64,000 nucleotides of DNA from Pseudohalocynthiibacter aestuariivivens (GTDB taxonomy: Bacteria; Pseudomonadota; Alphaproteobacteria; Rhodobacterales; Rhodobacteraceae). A program made the translations under genes and the position numbers. Position 1 is the stretch's first letter, and each line of letters begins with the position of its first letter. The notes below the pieces were generated by a model, which saw nothing but the letters and a program-made list of their open reading frames with translations, did no database searches and had not been told where the DNA came from. Below are positions 17,010 to 26,212 of the stretch, piece by piece. The stretch spans positions 2,790,001 to 2,854,000 of the forward strand of contig NZ_CP049037.1 in NCBI RefSeq assembly GCF_011040495.1, read 5' to 3'.

Positions 17010-18421
17010 AGCTTGTCCCCGATCAGAAACTGTGCAGCCCGGTCCAGCCTGATATGCGGCGGCCCGTCACCGGCCCGCAATGTCAACGGCGCGGGGGCGA
17101 ATTTCATGATCTGATAATCCTGATCTAGCCAAGCCTCTTCACCCTGTTGCGCCGCGCTGATCAAAGCAGACGGGTTTTCCGGCAGCGCGCCGGGGTAAAA
17201 CGCGGCCTCCTTGCCGCTGTCCAGCAGCTTGCCGCGGACACAGTCCAGTGCTGTGCCATCATGTTCACGGGTCTCTTCGATCGTGGCACGCAAGGCGGCA
17301 ATAGCCAGAGCCTGTGTTTCAGCGCCGCTAAAACGGGCGCGATCGCGGGCGGAGCGTGTCAGGGCTTCCATGATAGCAGTCAGACGCGCATGCTGGTTGT
17401 GGTGCAGATGGTCTGCCTTGGTTGCGGCAAACAGAATCCTTTCCACCCTACGCCCTATCAACAGACGACTGAGGAATGCGTTGCGACCCGGCCGAAAGGC
17501 CGAGAGAATTTCGGTCATCGTCTCTTGCAGGTCTGCCACGGCACGGGGCCCGGAATGAATAGCACCCAATGCATCCACCAACACGATTTGCCGGTCGATC
17601 CGAGAAAAATGGTCGCGAAAGAATGGTGTGACCACTTCGCGCCGATACGCGTCATAGCGGCGCTCCATCTCGCGCCAGAGGCTGCGGCGGCCGGGACGGT
17701 CGGGCTGGGGCAGCGGGGCAAAGGTCAGAGCCGGCGAACACTCCAGCGCGCCGGGCAACAAAAAGCGACCGGGCGCGATACCCGTATACCCTGCGTCCCG
17801 TGCGGAGGTCAGATAATCCGTGAATGCGGCGGCGAGTGCCTTGATCTGCGGATCGTCCCACTCTCCTGCCGCGTCGGTTGCACGGACCAGCGACAGCGCG
17901 CCTGCTGCCTCCGCGCGTTTTTGCATTGCGGACAGGGTTCGCGCCGACCACTCGGCATAGGATTTATCCATCAGCGCCAGATCAAGCAGCCACTCACCCG
18001 GGTAGTCCACAATATCTATGTGGACCGTACGCGGGCCGGTTAGTCCTGCCAGCATGCCGGCGGGGCGGACCCGTAGTGATAGCCGCAACTCGGAAATCGT
18101 GCGGGTGCTGCCCGGCCAGTGGGGCTGATTGGCGGTGAGTGCTGCCAGATGTTCCTCGTAGTCGAAACGCGGCACGGTGTTGTCGGGCTGAGGTTGCAGG
18201 AATGCGGCCTCAATCCGCCCTTCGGCAGCGGCAACGAGTCCGGGCATTCGCCCCCGATCCATCAGGTTGGCCACCAGCGATGTGATGAATACCGTCTTGC
18301 CCGAACGAGCGAGGCCAGTGACGCCCACGCGAATCACGGGCTCAAAAAACGTCTCGGACAGGGTATCACCGACGGCGTCGAAACTGCGGGTCAGGCCCTC
18401 CGCCATTCTACCGATCACCAC
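17006..18421 (-). CDS. YcjX-family GTP-binding protein (DUF463)
   Basis: A 471-residue P-loop protein of the YcjX/DUF463 family, with Walker A GLARSGKTVF near residues 36-45 and family segments FLLPGALECSPALTFAPLP, QIVLVDALGAIHSG and FAATKADHLHHNQHARL (the TKxD guanine-specificity-like motif). YcjX proteins are stress-linked NTPases of the phage-shock regulon in E. coli. It is the first gene of the overlapping three-gene operon with the GNAT and ycjF genes and diverges from truA across a 196-bp spacer. Confidence 0.88.
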   Translation of the reverse strand: MVIGRMAEGLTRSFDAVGDTLSETFFEPVIRVGVTGLARSGKTVFITSLVANLMDRGRMPGLVAAAEGRIEAAFLQPQPDNTVPRFDYEEHLAALTANQPHWPGSTRTISELRLSLRVRPAGMLAGLTGPRTVHIDIVDYPGEWLLDLALMDKSYAEWSARTLSAMQKRAEAAGALSLVRATDAAGEWDDPQIKALAAAFTDYLTSARDAGYTGIAPGRFLLPGALECSPALTFAPLPQPDRPGRRSLWREMERRYDAYRREVVTPFFRDHFSRIDRQIVLVDALGAIHSGPRAVADLQETMTEILSAFRPGRNAFLSRLLIGRRVERILFAATKADHLHHNQHARLTAIMEALTRSARDRARFSGAETQALAIAALRATIEETREHDGTALDCVRGKLLDSGKEAAFYPGALPENPSALISAAQQGEEAWLDQDYQIMKFAPAPLTLRAGDGPPHIRLDRAAQFLIGDKL

Positions 18422-18617
18422 TGCGCTGCCCCTTTTTCGTGCCTGCCCTTCCTAGATAACGGTGCGCCGATGGGGTTTCCAGTGGCAAGCGGTACGCGGG
18501 ATCTGCGACAGCTGACCTGTGGAGATCGGTTGGAGGCCGTCGGCGAAGATATTTCAGCCGGAAGATACGCTAGGAGAAGGCTTTTCCGAAGGATGTAATT
18601 GCGCTAAGCGCAGGGTC

Positions 18618-19388
18618 ATGCCCCGTTTTGCCCTCAAGGTCGAATATCATGGTGCGCCCTTTGCCGGCTGGCAGCGGCAGCGCGACCAACCGTCCGTGCA
18701 GGGCGCAATTGAAGCCGCATTGGCACGGCTGGAGCCGGGACCACACACCATTGCGGCGGCGGGCCGCACCGATGCTGGTGTGCATGGGTTGGGACAAGTG
18801 GCACATTGTGATTTGGTCAAAGACTGGGCACCCTTCCGATTGATGGAAGCGCTGAACCACCATCTGAAGCCGCAGCCAGTTGCGATTGTGGACTGTACGC
18901 AGGTGGATGATGAGTGGCACGCACGGTTTTCTGCGGTTGAGAGGCGGTATCTTTTTCGTCTGCTGATGCGGCGTCCGCCCGCGACGCATCAGGCCGGATT
19001 GGTGTGGCAAGTGCCGCAACAGCTGGATTTGGCGGCGATGCAAGTCGGGGCGGCGTATCTGGTGGGTCATCACGATTTCACCACCTTTCGTTCGTCGATC
19101 TGCCAATCTGCCAGCCCGGTCAAGACGCTGGATGCAATCGAAATTTGCCAGATGGAAACACCCGGCGGACCGGAACTGTGGTTTCGTCTGCGGGCACGGT
19201 CGTTCCTGCACAATCAGGTGCGCAGCATCGTGGGCACATTGGAACGGGTCGGTAGGGGGGCGTGGGCACCGGACGATGTGCGTCGCGCGTTGAAAGCATG
19301 CGACCGAGCCGCCTGTGGACCGGTTTGCCCGCCCGAGGGATTATACCTTCACAGCGTCGGCTATCCAAAAGACCCATTCACAGCCTGA
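18618..19388 (+). CDS. truA: tRNA pseudouridine(38-40) synthase
   Basis: TruA converts U38-U40 of the tRNA anticodon stem to pseudouridine. The 256-residue protein starts [21 protein letters not shown], and the catalytic aspartate is in [17 protein letters not shown] (D52). Later signatures include [22 protein letters not shown] and [20 protein letters not shown] 18618 follows AGGG at a short distance and gives the standard N-terminus. It lies 47 bases upstream of a tRNA-Arg gene. Confidence 0.95.
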   Translation: MPRFALKVEYHGAPFAGWQRQRDQPSVQGAIEAALARLEPGPHTIAAAGRTDAGVHGLGQVAHCDLVKDWAPFRLMEALNHHLKPQPVAIVDCTQVDDEWHARFSAVERRYLFRLLMRRPPATHQAGLVWQVPQQLDLAAMQVGAAYLVGHHDFTTFRSSICQSASPVKTLDAIEICQMETPGGPELWFRLRARSFLHNQVRSIVGTLERVGRGAWAPDDVRRALKACDRAACGPVCPPEGLYLHSVGYPKDPFTA

Positions 19389-19435
19389 TTTTGCCTTTGC
19401 GCGCGCCGCATGGCGACGTTAAACCTGCCGCCAGC

Positions 19436-19512
19436 GGTCCCTTAGCTCAACTGGATAGAGCAGCTGACTTCTAATCAGCAGGTTGAGGGTTCGAGTCCTT
19501 CAGGGATCGCCA
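19436..19512 (+). tRNA. tRNA-Arg (anticodon TCT)
   Basis: A full cloverleaf can be drawn by eye. The acceptor GGTCCCT pairs with AGGGATC (one G-U). The anticodon stem GCTGA/TCAGC encloses loop CTTCTAA with anticodon TCT at 19470-19472, decoding AGA. The T-loop GGTTCGAGTCC-type sequence is present, with discriminator G and an encoded CCA at 19510-19512. Confidence 0.95.
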
Positions 19513-19545
19513 ACATATCACGCTATTTTGCATAGCGATCATTGC

Positions 19546-19923
19546 CTAATCAGCCCCATGCTCTTGCAGGACATCCAGAGGAATAATGTCCAACGCGCGC
19601 ATATGCGTGGCTGACAGGCGCACTTGGGGTGCGCAGCCCTCGTCGTGGGCCTGCAGGAAGCGCGCGGCGCACAGGCACCACTGATCGCCCGGCCGCAGCC
19701 CGGCAAACCCGTATTCGGGGCGTGGTGTCGACAGGTCATTGCCGACGTATTTCGAGAATGCCAGAAATTCCGCCGTCATCAACGCACAGACAGTGTGACT
19801 GCCCTGATCCTCTGGACAGGTGTTGCAATGGCCGTCGCGGAAAAACCCTGTGACCGGATCGGCGTCCGAGCAAGGGGACAAAACTTCGCCCAGAACATTC
19901 ACGGGATCATCTTTGCGGATCAT
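19546..19923 (-). CDS. DUF2237 family protein
   Basis: A 125-residue Cys-rich cytoplasmic protein matching the DUF2237 pattern: NVLGEVLSPCSDADPVTGFFRDGHC, TCPEDQGSHTVCALMTAEFLAFSK, GNDLSTPRPEYGFAGLRPGDQWCLCAARF and RLSATHMRALDIIPLDVL. The conserved cysteines and histidines suggest metal binding, but no activity is established. These proteins are usually stand-alone, as here, between the tRNA-Arg and a convergent-side serine hydrolase gene on the same strand. Confidence 0.85.
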   Translation of the reverse strand: MIRKDDPVNVLGEVLSPCSDADPVTGFFRDGHCNTCPEDQGSHTVCALMTAEFLAFSKYVGNDLSTPRPEYGFAGLRPGDQWCLCAARFLQAHDEGCAPQVRLSATHMRALDIIPLDVLQEHGAD

Positions 19924-19983
19924 GGTACGACCTCTCTTTGCTGCGGGTCAGCCTAGCCGATCATGTGGGTGAGGCAAAGCGTG

Positions 19984-21147
19984 TCAGCGAGCCACTGCAA
20001 TGGCGCGGAACATTGCCATGTTCGCGGAATGCGTGCCGGACGCGCGAAAGTTTCGATCCGCGCCGGTGCTCACGATCACGGTGTCACGGTTCTGGTTGAT
20101 ATAGATGTACTGCCCATAGATACCACGCGCCATGAATTCACCGTCTGCTGCACCCTCGGGTACCCACCAGTGCAGGCCATAACCGATCTGGCCTGCCTCG
20201 GTGGGCGCGCTGGGCCGTGTCGCAAGTTGCATCCATTCTGCTGGTACAATTCGTTGGTTGCCGTAGCGTCCGTTTTGCGATGCCATCAGGCCAAAGCGGG
20301 CGTAATCACGCGTTGTCATGTTCAGCCCGCCCAGCACAAACGCCACGCCCGCGCCATCGGTGACATAATAAGGTGTCGCCTCCACCCCCAGCGGCATGAT
20401 GATCTTTTCGGACAGTAGCGTAGGGATATCCCGGCCAGTTGCGCCACGGATCACCATGCCGACTACATGCGTATCGATCGAAACATATTGATACCGTGCA
20501 CCGGGCGCGGCGATTGTGGCAGTCAGACCGCGGGTGAAATCATCCATCGTCCCACCAAGAGCCAGTACCCGGCCCATACGATTGATGTCAGACGATTTAT
20601 CCAGATAGTCCTCGTCGAACTGCACGCCGCTGGTCATATGCAGGACGTTGCGGATACTGGCATCCTCATAGGCTGTGCCGTTCAGGCTGGGCGCGTACTG
20701 CGTCACCGGATCGTCAAGCGAGGCAATGGTCCCGTTCTCCAGCAGGACCCCGACAAGGGCCGAGACAAAGCTTTTGGCCATCGACCATGAGATGCGACGA
20801 TCCTCCGGCCCCGTGCCTAAATGATAGCTTTCGTGTACGATTTCACCGTTTTTCAGCACTAGCAAGGACGTAACGCTGCGATCTTTGATCCAGTCGGCGG
20901 CTCCGGCCGGTAAATCCATCGGTGCATCCGTCGGCAGCGGGGAAATGGGGCCATCGCCGCGTGGCACCTCGCGCGTGAGAAAGGCGGCATCCATGCTCGA
21001 GAAATTCGCGACGATCTTCGCTTCGGAAAAGAGACCGTTCACTGCCCAAAGACGCATAATCTCGTCGCGTTTCCATACGCCGACGACCACCGCGGCAAGC
21101 GTCAGGGCGATCAGGCTGCGGATCAGCCAACGAAGGAACGGGCGCAT
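19984..21147 (-). CDS. Serine hydrolase of the beta-lactamase/class C (esterase EstB-like) family
   Basis: A 387-residue protein with an N-terminal membrane anchor (FLRWLIRSLIALTLAAVVVG) and a periplasmic class-C-type domain. The nucleophile motif is S122-M-A-K125 (SMAKSF). The tyrosine region YQYVSIDTH replaces the usual YxN, and the C-terminal strand GIYGQYIYINQNRDTVIV is typical of the family. It is more likely an esterase or peptidase-like enzyme than a true beta-lactamase. The start ATG 21147 has GGAG about six bases upstream; the longer frame lacks the anchor at its N-terminus. It lies just downstream of pth on the same strand. Confidence 0.8.
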   Translation of the reverse strand: MRPFLRWLIRSLIALTLAAVVVGVWKRDEIMRLWAVNGLFSEAKIVANFSSMDAAFLTREVPRGDGPISPLPTDAPMDLPAGAADWIKDRSVTSLLVLKNGEIVHESYHLGTGPEDRRISWSMAKSFVSALVGVLLENGTIASLDDPVTQYAPSLNGTAYEDASIRNVLHMTSGVQFDEDYLDKSSDINRMGRVLALGGTMDDFTRGLTATIAAPGARYQYVSIDTHVVGMVIRGATGRDIPTLLSEKIIMPLGVEATPYYVTDGAGVAFVLGGLNMTTRDYARFGLMASQNGRYGNQRIVPAEWMQLATRPSAPTEAGQIGYGLHWWVPEGAADGEFMARGIYGQYIYINQNRDTVIVSTGADRNFRASGTHSANMAMFRAIAVAR

Positions 21148-21163
21148 GTGTATCTCCGTGCGT

Positions 21164-21853
21164 TCAGCGGAACTTGTCCGCGAGCCGTTGCAGCGGTGAC
21201 CGGGCATCAGGCTCAGGCGTGGGGGCGGACGATTCTTCTGCCGGAGGGGGTGTTTTTGCTTTTGGCTGCGAAGTGGACGAACGCGGTGGGGCAGTACGCA
21301 GGGCAACGGCATTCTGAAACCGACCTGTGTCGCCTGCCGCGAGTTGCGGTGCGCCATCGCTGATTCCGGTCAAAACGTCCTCCAGCCAATCCTCGTCTGC
21401 CTTTGCAAAATCATGCAGCACGTAACCCGGCACCGCCTCCTTGCGGCCAGGATGCCCGACACCCAGACGCACGCGGGCATACTCTGGGCCGATATGCTGG
21501 TGGATCGAGCGCAGGCCGTTATGGCCCGCGTGACCTCCGCCGGTTTTGACCCGCACCTTGCCGGGAGCAAGGTCGATCTCGTCATGCAGGACGGTTACAT
21601 CGCCCGGCTCCAGCTTGTAGAACCGCATCGCCTCACCGACGGACTGGCCTGACAGGTTCATAAAGGTCTCAGGCTTCAGCAACAGCACTTTTTGACTGCC
21701 GAACCGTCCCTCGCTGGCTTGCCCTTGAAAACGCGCCTTCCACGGGCCAAAACCGTGATCCTCGGCGATCCGGTCCACGGCCATGAAACCGATATTATGC
21801 CGGTTGCGGGCGTATTTCGTACCCGGATTACCCAGACCTGCAAAAATCAGCAT
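21164..21853 (-). CDS. pth: Peptidyl-tRNA hydrolase
   Basis: Pth recycles peptidyl-tRNA dropped from ribosomes. N-terminus [20 protein letters not shown] carries N9-type and catalytic H19; D94 ([11 protein letters not shown]) and N112 ([10 protein letters not shown]) complete the active site. The catalytic domain is about 185 residues. The last ~45 residues are a Pro/Ser/Ala-rich extension ([19 protein letters not shown]) seen in several alphaproteobacterial Pth proteins. It normally pairs with rplY. Here an alpha/beta hydrolase gene and a terminator lie between the two. Confidence 0.95.
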   Translation of the reverse strand: MLIFAGLGNPGTKYARNRHNIGFMAVDRIAEDHGFGPWKARFQGQASEGRFGSQKVLLLKPETFMNLSGQSVGEAMRFYKLEPGDVTVLHDEIDLAPGKVRVKTGGGHAGHNGLRSIHQHIGPEYARVRLGVGHPGRKEAVPGYVLHDFAKADEDWLEDVLTGISDGAPQLAAGDTGRFQNAVALRTAPPRSSTSQPKAKTPPPAEESSAPTPEPDARSPLQRLADKFR

Positions 21854-21931
21854 GATATGCCTTTCGTGACGATGCGCCGGGTCTACGATGAGGCGCTGCG
21901 GGAATCAATGATTGCGCGGCGGTGCTCTGCG

Positions 21932-22729
21932 CTATTCGGTCGCCAACCTGTTCAGCCAATCGCGGACCAAGGCAGAGAACAGATCAGGGCGCTCCCATCC
22001 CGGCGCATGCCCTGCACAGTCGAGTAGAGCAAAGCTGGCACGAGGGAAGCGATCCTGCATCTCGAGTGCGTCACAATATCCGGCAATCGAATCTTGGCGA
22101 CCCGCGACGATCAATGAAGGGCGATCAAAAGACCGATGCTGCATGTCACGATGAAAGGAAAATTCGAACCGTTCGCAGACCCGCGCCTCGAGCGCCGCAT
22201 CATGTAGCGCAGCAGCGGGCACTTTGGTTTGCGTGATCTTGGCGACGATCGGCACCGTTCGAACAACCAATCGTTTTGCGCGCGCCCGCAGCGTGAGGTC
22301 CAGCGCGTCGATTTCTGTGCCATCTGTGCGCAACGTGACCGGGGCAGGAATTGTTGCGCGGCTGGCGTCGGAATTGCCACCCGGCACGATCAGTGCCACC
22401 CCCGACAATCGCTGCGCATGGGAATGGGCCAACCCTTCCGCAAGGTAGGCACCGCGCGATTCGCCGATCACCGCGCAAGGCTCCGTGCCGCAAGTGGCGT
22501 CGATAACGCGCAGAATTTCGGTCAGCACATCGTCTTGTGAGGCGACGCGGTCAAACCCCATGGAACGGCCGCAGCCCGGCAGATCGACATATATCCGTCG
22601 CCAGCCCGAGCATGCCTTGAATGTCGGCTCCAGCGCATCCTGCATATGGCGATGATCCAGACGGGCGCCGTGCAGCACCAGAACAGGTGCCCCAGTGCCG
22701 ATTTCGCAGATATGCAACAGGTCGGACAT
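21932..22729 (-). CDS. Alpha/beta-fold hydrolase
   Basis: A 265-residue alpha/beta hydrolase. The oxyanion region is VLVLHGARLDH, the nucleophile elbow is GESRGAY (S91), the likely acid is the Asp of VAGRQDSIAGY, and the catalytic His is in LLDCAGHAPGWERPDLF. The substrate cannot be inferred. The start ATG 22729 is preferred: GGAG lies eight bases upstream, and the longer frame overlaps the rplY terminator. It sits between rplY and pth, genes that are usually adjacent, and is cut off from rplY by that terminator. Confidence 0.82.
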   Translation of the reverse strand: MSDLLHICEIGTGAPVLVLHGARLDHRHMQDALEPTFKACSGWRRIYVDLPGCGRSMGFDRVASQDDVLTEILRVIDATCGTEPCAVIGESRGAYLAEGLAHSHAQRLSGVALIVPGGNSDASRATIPAPVTLRTDGTEIDALDLTLRARAKRLVVRTVPIVAKITQTKVPAAALHDAALEARVCERFEFSFHRDMQHRSFDRPSLIVAGRQDSIAGYCDALEMQDRFPRASFALLDCAGHAPGWERPDLFSALVRDWLNRLATE

Positions 22730-22796
22730 CGCGCGCGCTCCGCAGAGATATTGGCGCAGGGTAACGTCGCGATGGGTGGTGTGACTAGTCCACAGA

Positions 22797-22831
22797 AGAA
22801 AAAACGCGGCCCCTGTAACAAGAGGCCGCGT
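22797..22831 (-). terminator. Rho-independent terminator of rplY
   Basis: On the minus strand a GC stem (ACGCGGCC arms, 22804-22811 with 22824-22831, loop of 12) is followed directly by a run of about seven T, seen as AAGAAAAAAC-type A-rich sequence on the plus strand. It lies 28 bases past the rplY stop and separates rplY from the alpha/beta hydrolase gene. Confidence 0.8.
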
Positions 22832-22858
22832 CAAATCTGTTAGCTAAGGGGTGACGGT

Positions 22859-23533
22859 TCAGGACTCGTCGCCGCCCTCTTCGCCTTCGGCTGCATCAGT
22901 CGTTGGCACTTCATCGGCTGCGACCTCATCCTCGTCCTCATCGGTGTCGGATTTCAGGGCCGATGGGGCCGAAACGTTGCAGATCACGAAGTCGCGGTCG
23001 CTGATCACTGGCTTGGCGCCTTCGGGCAGATCGATATCAGAGAACGTGATCGTATCGCCGATGTTTTCCAGCTTGCTCAGATCGACGACGAGCGTCTCGG
23101 GGATGTCCCCGGCGGTCACGATCAGTTCGACTTCGCTCCGAATCGTTGTCAGAACGCCGCCCTTGCGGATCGCAGGGCAGTCTTCTTCGTTCTGGAAATC
23201 AACATTGATGAACAGGTTGATTTTGGTGGTACGACGCAGGCGCATCAGATCCAGGTGCGTCGGCAGGTCTTTGACCACGTCACGCTGAACATCGCGGCAG
23301 ATCACGCGCACGTCTTCGTGGCCTTCTACCTTCAGGTTGAACAAGGTCGACTTGAAGCGGCCTTGTTTCAGGCGCTTGAACAGGACATTGAACGGAATGT
23401 TGATCGGCAGGGGGTCAGTGTCACCGCCAAAAACGATACCCGGAACCATGCCTTCGCGGCGTGCTGCACGAGCGGCGCCCTTGCCTGTCCCCGTGCGTTC
23501 CTGGGCGTGAAGATCAGGAATTTCTCCAGCCAT
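22859..23533 (-). CDS. rplY: 50S ribosomal protein L25/general stress protein Ctc
   Basis: Binds 5S rRNA in the large subunit. The 224-residue product is the long Ctc/TL5 form: an N-terminal L25 domain ([31 protein letters not shown]) and a C-terminal beta domain ([19 protein letters not shown]). It ends in a strongly acidic tail ([14 protein letters not shown]... EGEEGGDES). ATG 23533 gives the standard start; an upstream in-frame start is less likely. Confidence 0.95.
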   Translation of the reverse strand: MAGEIPDLHAQERTGTGKGAARAARREGMVPGIVFGGDTDPLPINIPFNVLFKRLKQGRFKSTLFNLKVEGHEDVRVICRDVQRDVVKDLPTHLDLMRLRRTTKINLFINVDFQNEEDCPAIRKGGVLTTIRSEVELIVTAGDIPETLVVDLSKLENIGDTITFSDIDLPEGAKPVISDRDFVICNVSAPSALKSDTDEDEDEVAADEVPTTDAAEGEEGGDES

Positions 23534-23762
23534 GTTAATTCTCCATAGGTTAGGGCGGGACTCCTCCAAGGCTGTAGTCCCGCGTGAAGCCGTGCGCATA
23601 GACGAAATAGAGGGTAATGGGAAGGGCGAATGTCATAACCACGCGCAACCGGCCATGCGTCGGATGCTGGGTTCCGACCTAACACAGCAATAGCCGCTGA
23701 CCGCAAAGAGTGGCTACATACTTGTCAGAGGTAACGGGCCGAGTGCCGGGTAGAGGCCAAGC

Positions 23763-24926
23763 CTACTGCCACTTGTCAGAAAAATCGCGCGGGATCATCA
23801 GGATTTCTTTGTTCACATCCTCGATGTTCCGGTGCCCACAGAACGCCATCGAAACATCCAGCTCCTTTTGGATCACCTCCAGCGCGCTTGTCACTCCGGC
23901 TTCGCCCATTGCGCCAAGACCATAGACGAACGCCCGTCCCACATAGGTCCCCTTGGCCCCCATCGCGACGGCCTTGAGCACATCCTGACCAGACCGGATA
24001 CCACTGTCGAGATGCACTTCGATCTTGTCGCCGACCGCATCCATGATCTGCGGCAGTGCCCGGATCGATGACAATGCGCCGTCCAGTTGTCGGCCACCGT
24101 GGTTGGACACGATGATCGCGTCGGCACCGACGTTCAACGCCTCCAGAGCATCGCGCGGATCAATGATACCCTTGATGATCAGCGGCCCATCCCACATCTT
24201 GCGGAATTGGCGGATACGGTCCCAATCCAGCGCCTCATCGAACGCCTCGGCCGTCCAGGAGCTAAGGGAAGAGGGGTCACTGACCCCCTTGGCATGGCCA
24301 ACGATATTGCCAAAAAACCGGCGCTTGGTGCCCAACATGCCCAGGCCCCACTGCACTTTGGTCATCATGTTGGCGATAGATTTAGGTGTCAGCTTTGGTG
24401 GGGCACTGAGGCCGTTCTTGATATCCTTGTGCCGCTGACCCATCACTTGCAGGTCCACTGTGATCACTGCAGCAGAGCATTTCGCATCGCGCGCCCGGTC
24501 AAACAGCCGCTGCATGAAATCATCATCTTTCAGGGTGTAGACCTGAAACCAGAATGGTTTTGTGGTGTTCTCTGCTACATCTTCGATCGAACAGATGGAC
24601 ATGGTCGACAGGGTAAAGGGCACGCCAAATTTTTCGGCGGCGCGGGCTGCTTTGATCTCGCCATCCGCGTGTTGCATCCCGGTCAGGCCGACAGGCGCCA
24701 GCGCGACTGGCATCGACACGTCCTGACCTATCATCTGCGTCGCGGTAGATCGGTTCGACATATCCACCGCGATCCGCTGACGCAGCAGAATTTCTGAGAA
24801 GTCAGAGGTGTTGGCGCGAAACGTCTGTTCGGTCCACGCGCCCGATTCCGCATAATCGTAGAACATGCGCGGCACCCGGCGCTGATAGATGCGACGCAGG
24901 TCTTCGATATTGGTGATCACGGGCAT
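23763..24926 (-). CDS. lldD: FMN-dependent alpha-hydroxy-acid dehydrogenase (L-lactate dehydrogenase type)
   Basis: A 387-residue TIM-barrel flavoenzyme of the glycolate oxidase/L-lactate dehydrogenase family. It oxidises an L-2-hydroxy acid, passing electrons to the quinone pool. Signatures: FYDYAESGAWTEQTFRAN, substrate Tyr region WFQVYTLKD, the active-site base in SNHGGRQLDG, and the FMN phosphate site SGIRSGQDVLKAVAMGAKG and GRAFVYGLGAMGEAGV. LldD is the closest name, but lactate versus another 2-hydroxy acid cannot be decided. ATG 24926 is chosen (GGAGG five bases upstream) over an ATG four codons earlier. It diverges from the M20 gene across 110 bp that carry a candidate operator. Confidence 0.88.
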   Translation of the reverse strand: MPVITNIEDLRRIYQRRVPRMFYDYAESGAWTEQTFRANTSDFSEILLRQRIAVDMSNRSTATQMIGQDVSMPVALAPVGLTGMQHADGEIKAARAAEKFGVPFTLSTMSICSIEDVAENTTKPFWFQVYTLKDDDFMQRLFDRARDAKCSAAVITVDLQVMGQRHKDIKNGLSAPPKLTPKSIANMMTKVQWGLGMLGTKRRFFGNIVGHAKGVSDPSSLSSWTAEAFDEALDWDRIRQFRKMWDGPLIIKGIIDPRDALEALNVGADAIIVSNHGGRQLDGALSSIRALPQIMDAVGDKIEVHLDSGIRSGQDVLKAVAMGAKGTYVGRAFVYGLGAMGEAGVTSALEVIQKELDVSMAFCGHRNIEDVNKEILMIPRDFSDKWQ

Positions 24927-24944
24927 GATGGCCTCCATCTGGAG

Positions 24945-24967
24945 ATTGGTTATGTTTTGTTACCAAT
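24945..24967. promoter_or_regulatory. Inverted repeat ATTGGT-N11-ACCAAT upstream of lldD
   Basis: Perfect six-base arms ATTGGT (24945-24950) and ACCAAT (24962-24967) flank an AT-rich 11-bp spacer, 19-41 bases ahead of the lldD start and within the shared region with the divergent M20 operon. The half-site TTGGT/ACCAA resembles GntR/FadR-type (LldR-like) operators, though the spacing is wider than usual. No regulator gene is adjacent. Position supports a regulatory role; identity is inferred. Confidence 0.45.
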
Positions 24968-25036
24968 TCACTGTGGCTTGAGCAATTCGAATTTCCGCGT
25001 CTATGCTGCGACAGACCTGACCTGAGAGATACCAAT

Positions 25037-26212
25037 ATGAACCACCCCGCCCCGACAGAGCCTCTCTTGGACGACATGCGCTGCTGGCGGCACGGGTTTC
25101 ATCGACACCCGGAACTGGAATTTGATCTCTGCTGGACGAGTGCCCGCGTGGCAGAGCTTTTGAACAGTTTCGGCATCGAGGTGCATAGCGGGATTGGTCA
25201 GGTCGGCGTGCTTGGCGTTCTGCAAAAAGGAAATGGCACGCGCAGCATTGGGTTGCGCGCAGATATGGACGCGCTGCCGATCAACGAGGTCAACGATTTC
25301 GGATATGCCTCGACAATTCCCAATCAGATGCATGCCTGCGGACACGATGGTCACATGGCGATGCTATTGGGGGCTGCGCAGTATCTGGTTGAACACGGTG
25401 ATTTCGACGGGCGGGTGGTGTTCATCTTTCAGCCGAACGAAGAGTTTGGCAAAGGTGCAGCGGCGATGATCGCGGACGGGCTTTTCGACAGATTTTCTGT
25501 CGATTCGGTTTACGGCATGCACAACATGCCCGGTCTGCCCTTGGGACATTTCGAGGCGCGCGTGGGCGCAATGACCGCCAGCGAAGCTCTCTTTGAGATT
25601 GAGATTAACGCACGTGGCGGGCACGCGGCACTGCCACATATGGGCGTTGACGCGATCACTGTAGGAGCCGAAATCGTCGGCGCGTTGCAAACCATCGTTT
25701 CGCGCAAGCTTGAGCCGGCACAAAACGGGGTAGTGTCTGTTACAGGGTTCGAGACTGACGGACGGCGCAACGTCCTGCCCGGTCGCGCGGTGCTTAGCGG
25801 TGATTGCCGCGCCCTGACGCCAGAGACAAACGCCACTATCGAAGCGCGTATGCGCCAGATCGCTGGCGGTATTACTGCGGCACATGATGTCACGGCGCGC
25901 GTGACCTATGACACGATATTTCCCCCGACAATCAATGCCGCCGTCCCCACCCGCAACGCCATGCGCGCCGCGAGCGCAGTCGGGCTGGCGAACCCGGATT
26001 GCGCGCCCAAGCTTTTCTCGGAGGATTTTGCCCATATGGCCGCTGCTGTGCCGGGCTGTTTCCTGCTGGCTGGAAACGGTACCACCGATGCGCATGCCCG
26101 GCCCCTGCATTCGGCGGATTATGACTTCAATGATGCGGGACTTGTGCCGGGATCATCCTTCTGGGTTAGGCTGGTCGAACAGCAACTGGCAAATGGAGGA
26201 CGCGATGTTTGA
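25037..26212 (+). CDS. M20D-family amidohydrolase/N-acyl amino acid deacylase
   Basis: A 391-residue dinuclear metallohydrolase of the M20D family (hippurate hydrolase, IAA-amino acid hydrolase, N-acetyl-diaminopimelate deacylase type). Metal ligands are visible: C101 and H103 in HACGHDGHM, E135/E136 in QPNEEFGKG, H162 in GMHNMPG, and the C-terminal His in DAHARPLHSADYDFND. The dimerisation domain begins near ARGGHAALPHMGVD. It cleaves an N-acyl or N-aroyl amide bond; the substrate is unknown. It overlaps the M24 gene by eight bases, so the two are translationally coupled. The start follows GAGA with a short spacer. Confidence 0.88.
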   Translation: MNHPAPTEPLLDDMRCWRHGFHRHPELEFDLCWTSARVAELLNSFGIEVHSGIGQVGVLGVLQKGNGTRSIGLRADMDALPINEVNDFGYASTIPNQMHACGHDGHMAMLLGAAQYLVEHGDFDGRVVFIFQPNEEFGKGAAAMIADGLFDRFSVDSVYGMHNMPGLPLGHFEARVGAMTASEALFEIEINARGGHAALPHMGVDAITVGAEIVGALQTIVSRKLEPAQNGVVSVTGFETDGRRNVLPGRAVLSGDCRALTPETNATIEARMRQIAGGITAAHDVTARVTYDTIFPPTINAAVPTRNAMRAASAVGLANPDCAPKLFSEDFAHMAAAVPGCFLLAGNGTTDAHARPLHSADYDFNDAGLVPGSSFWVRLVEQQLANGGRDV

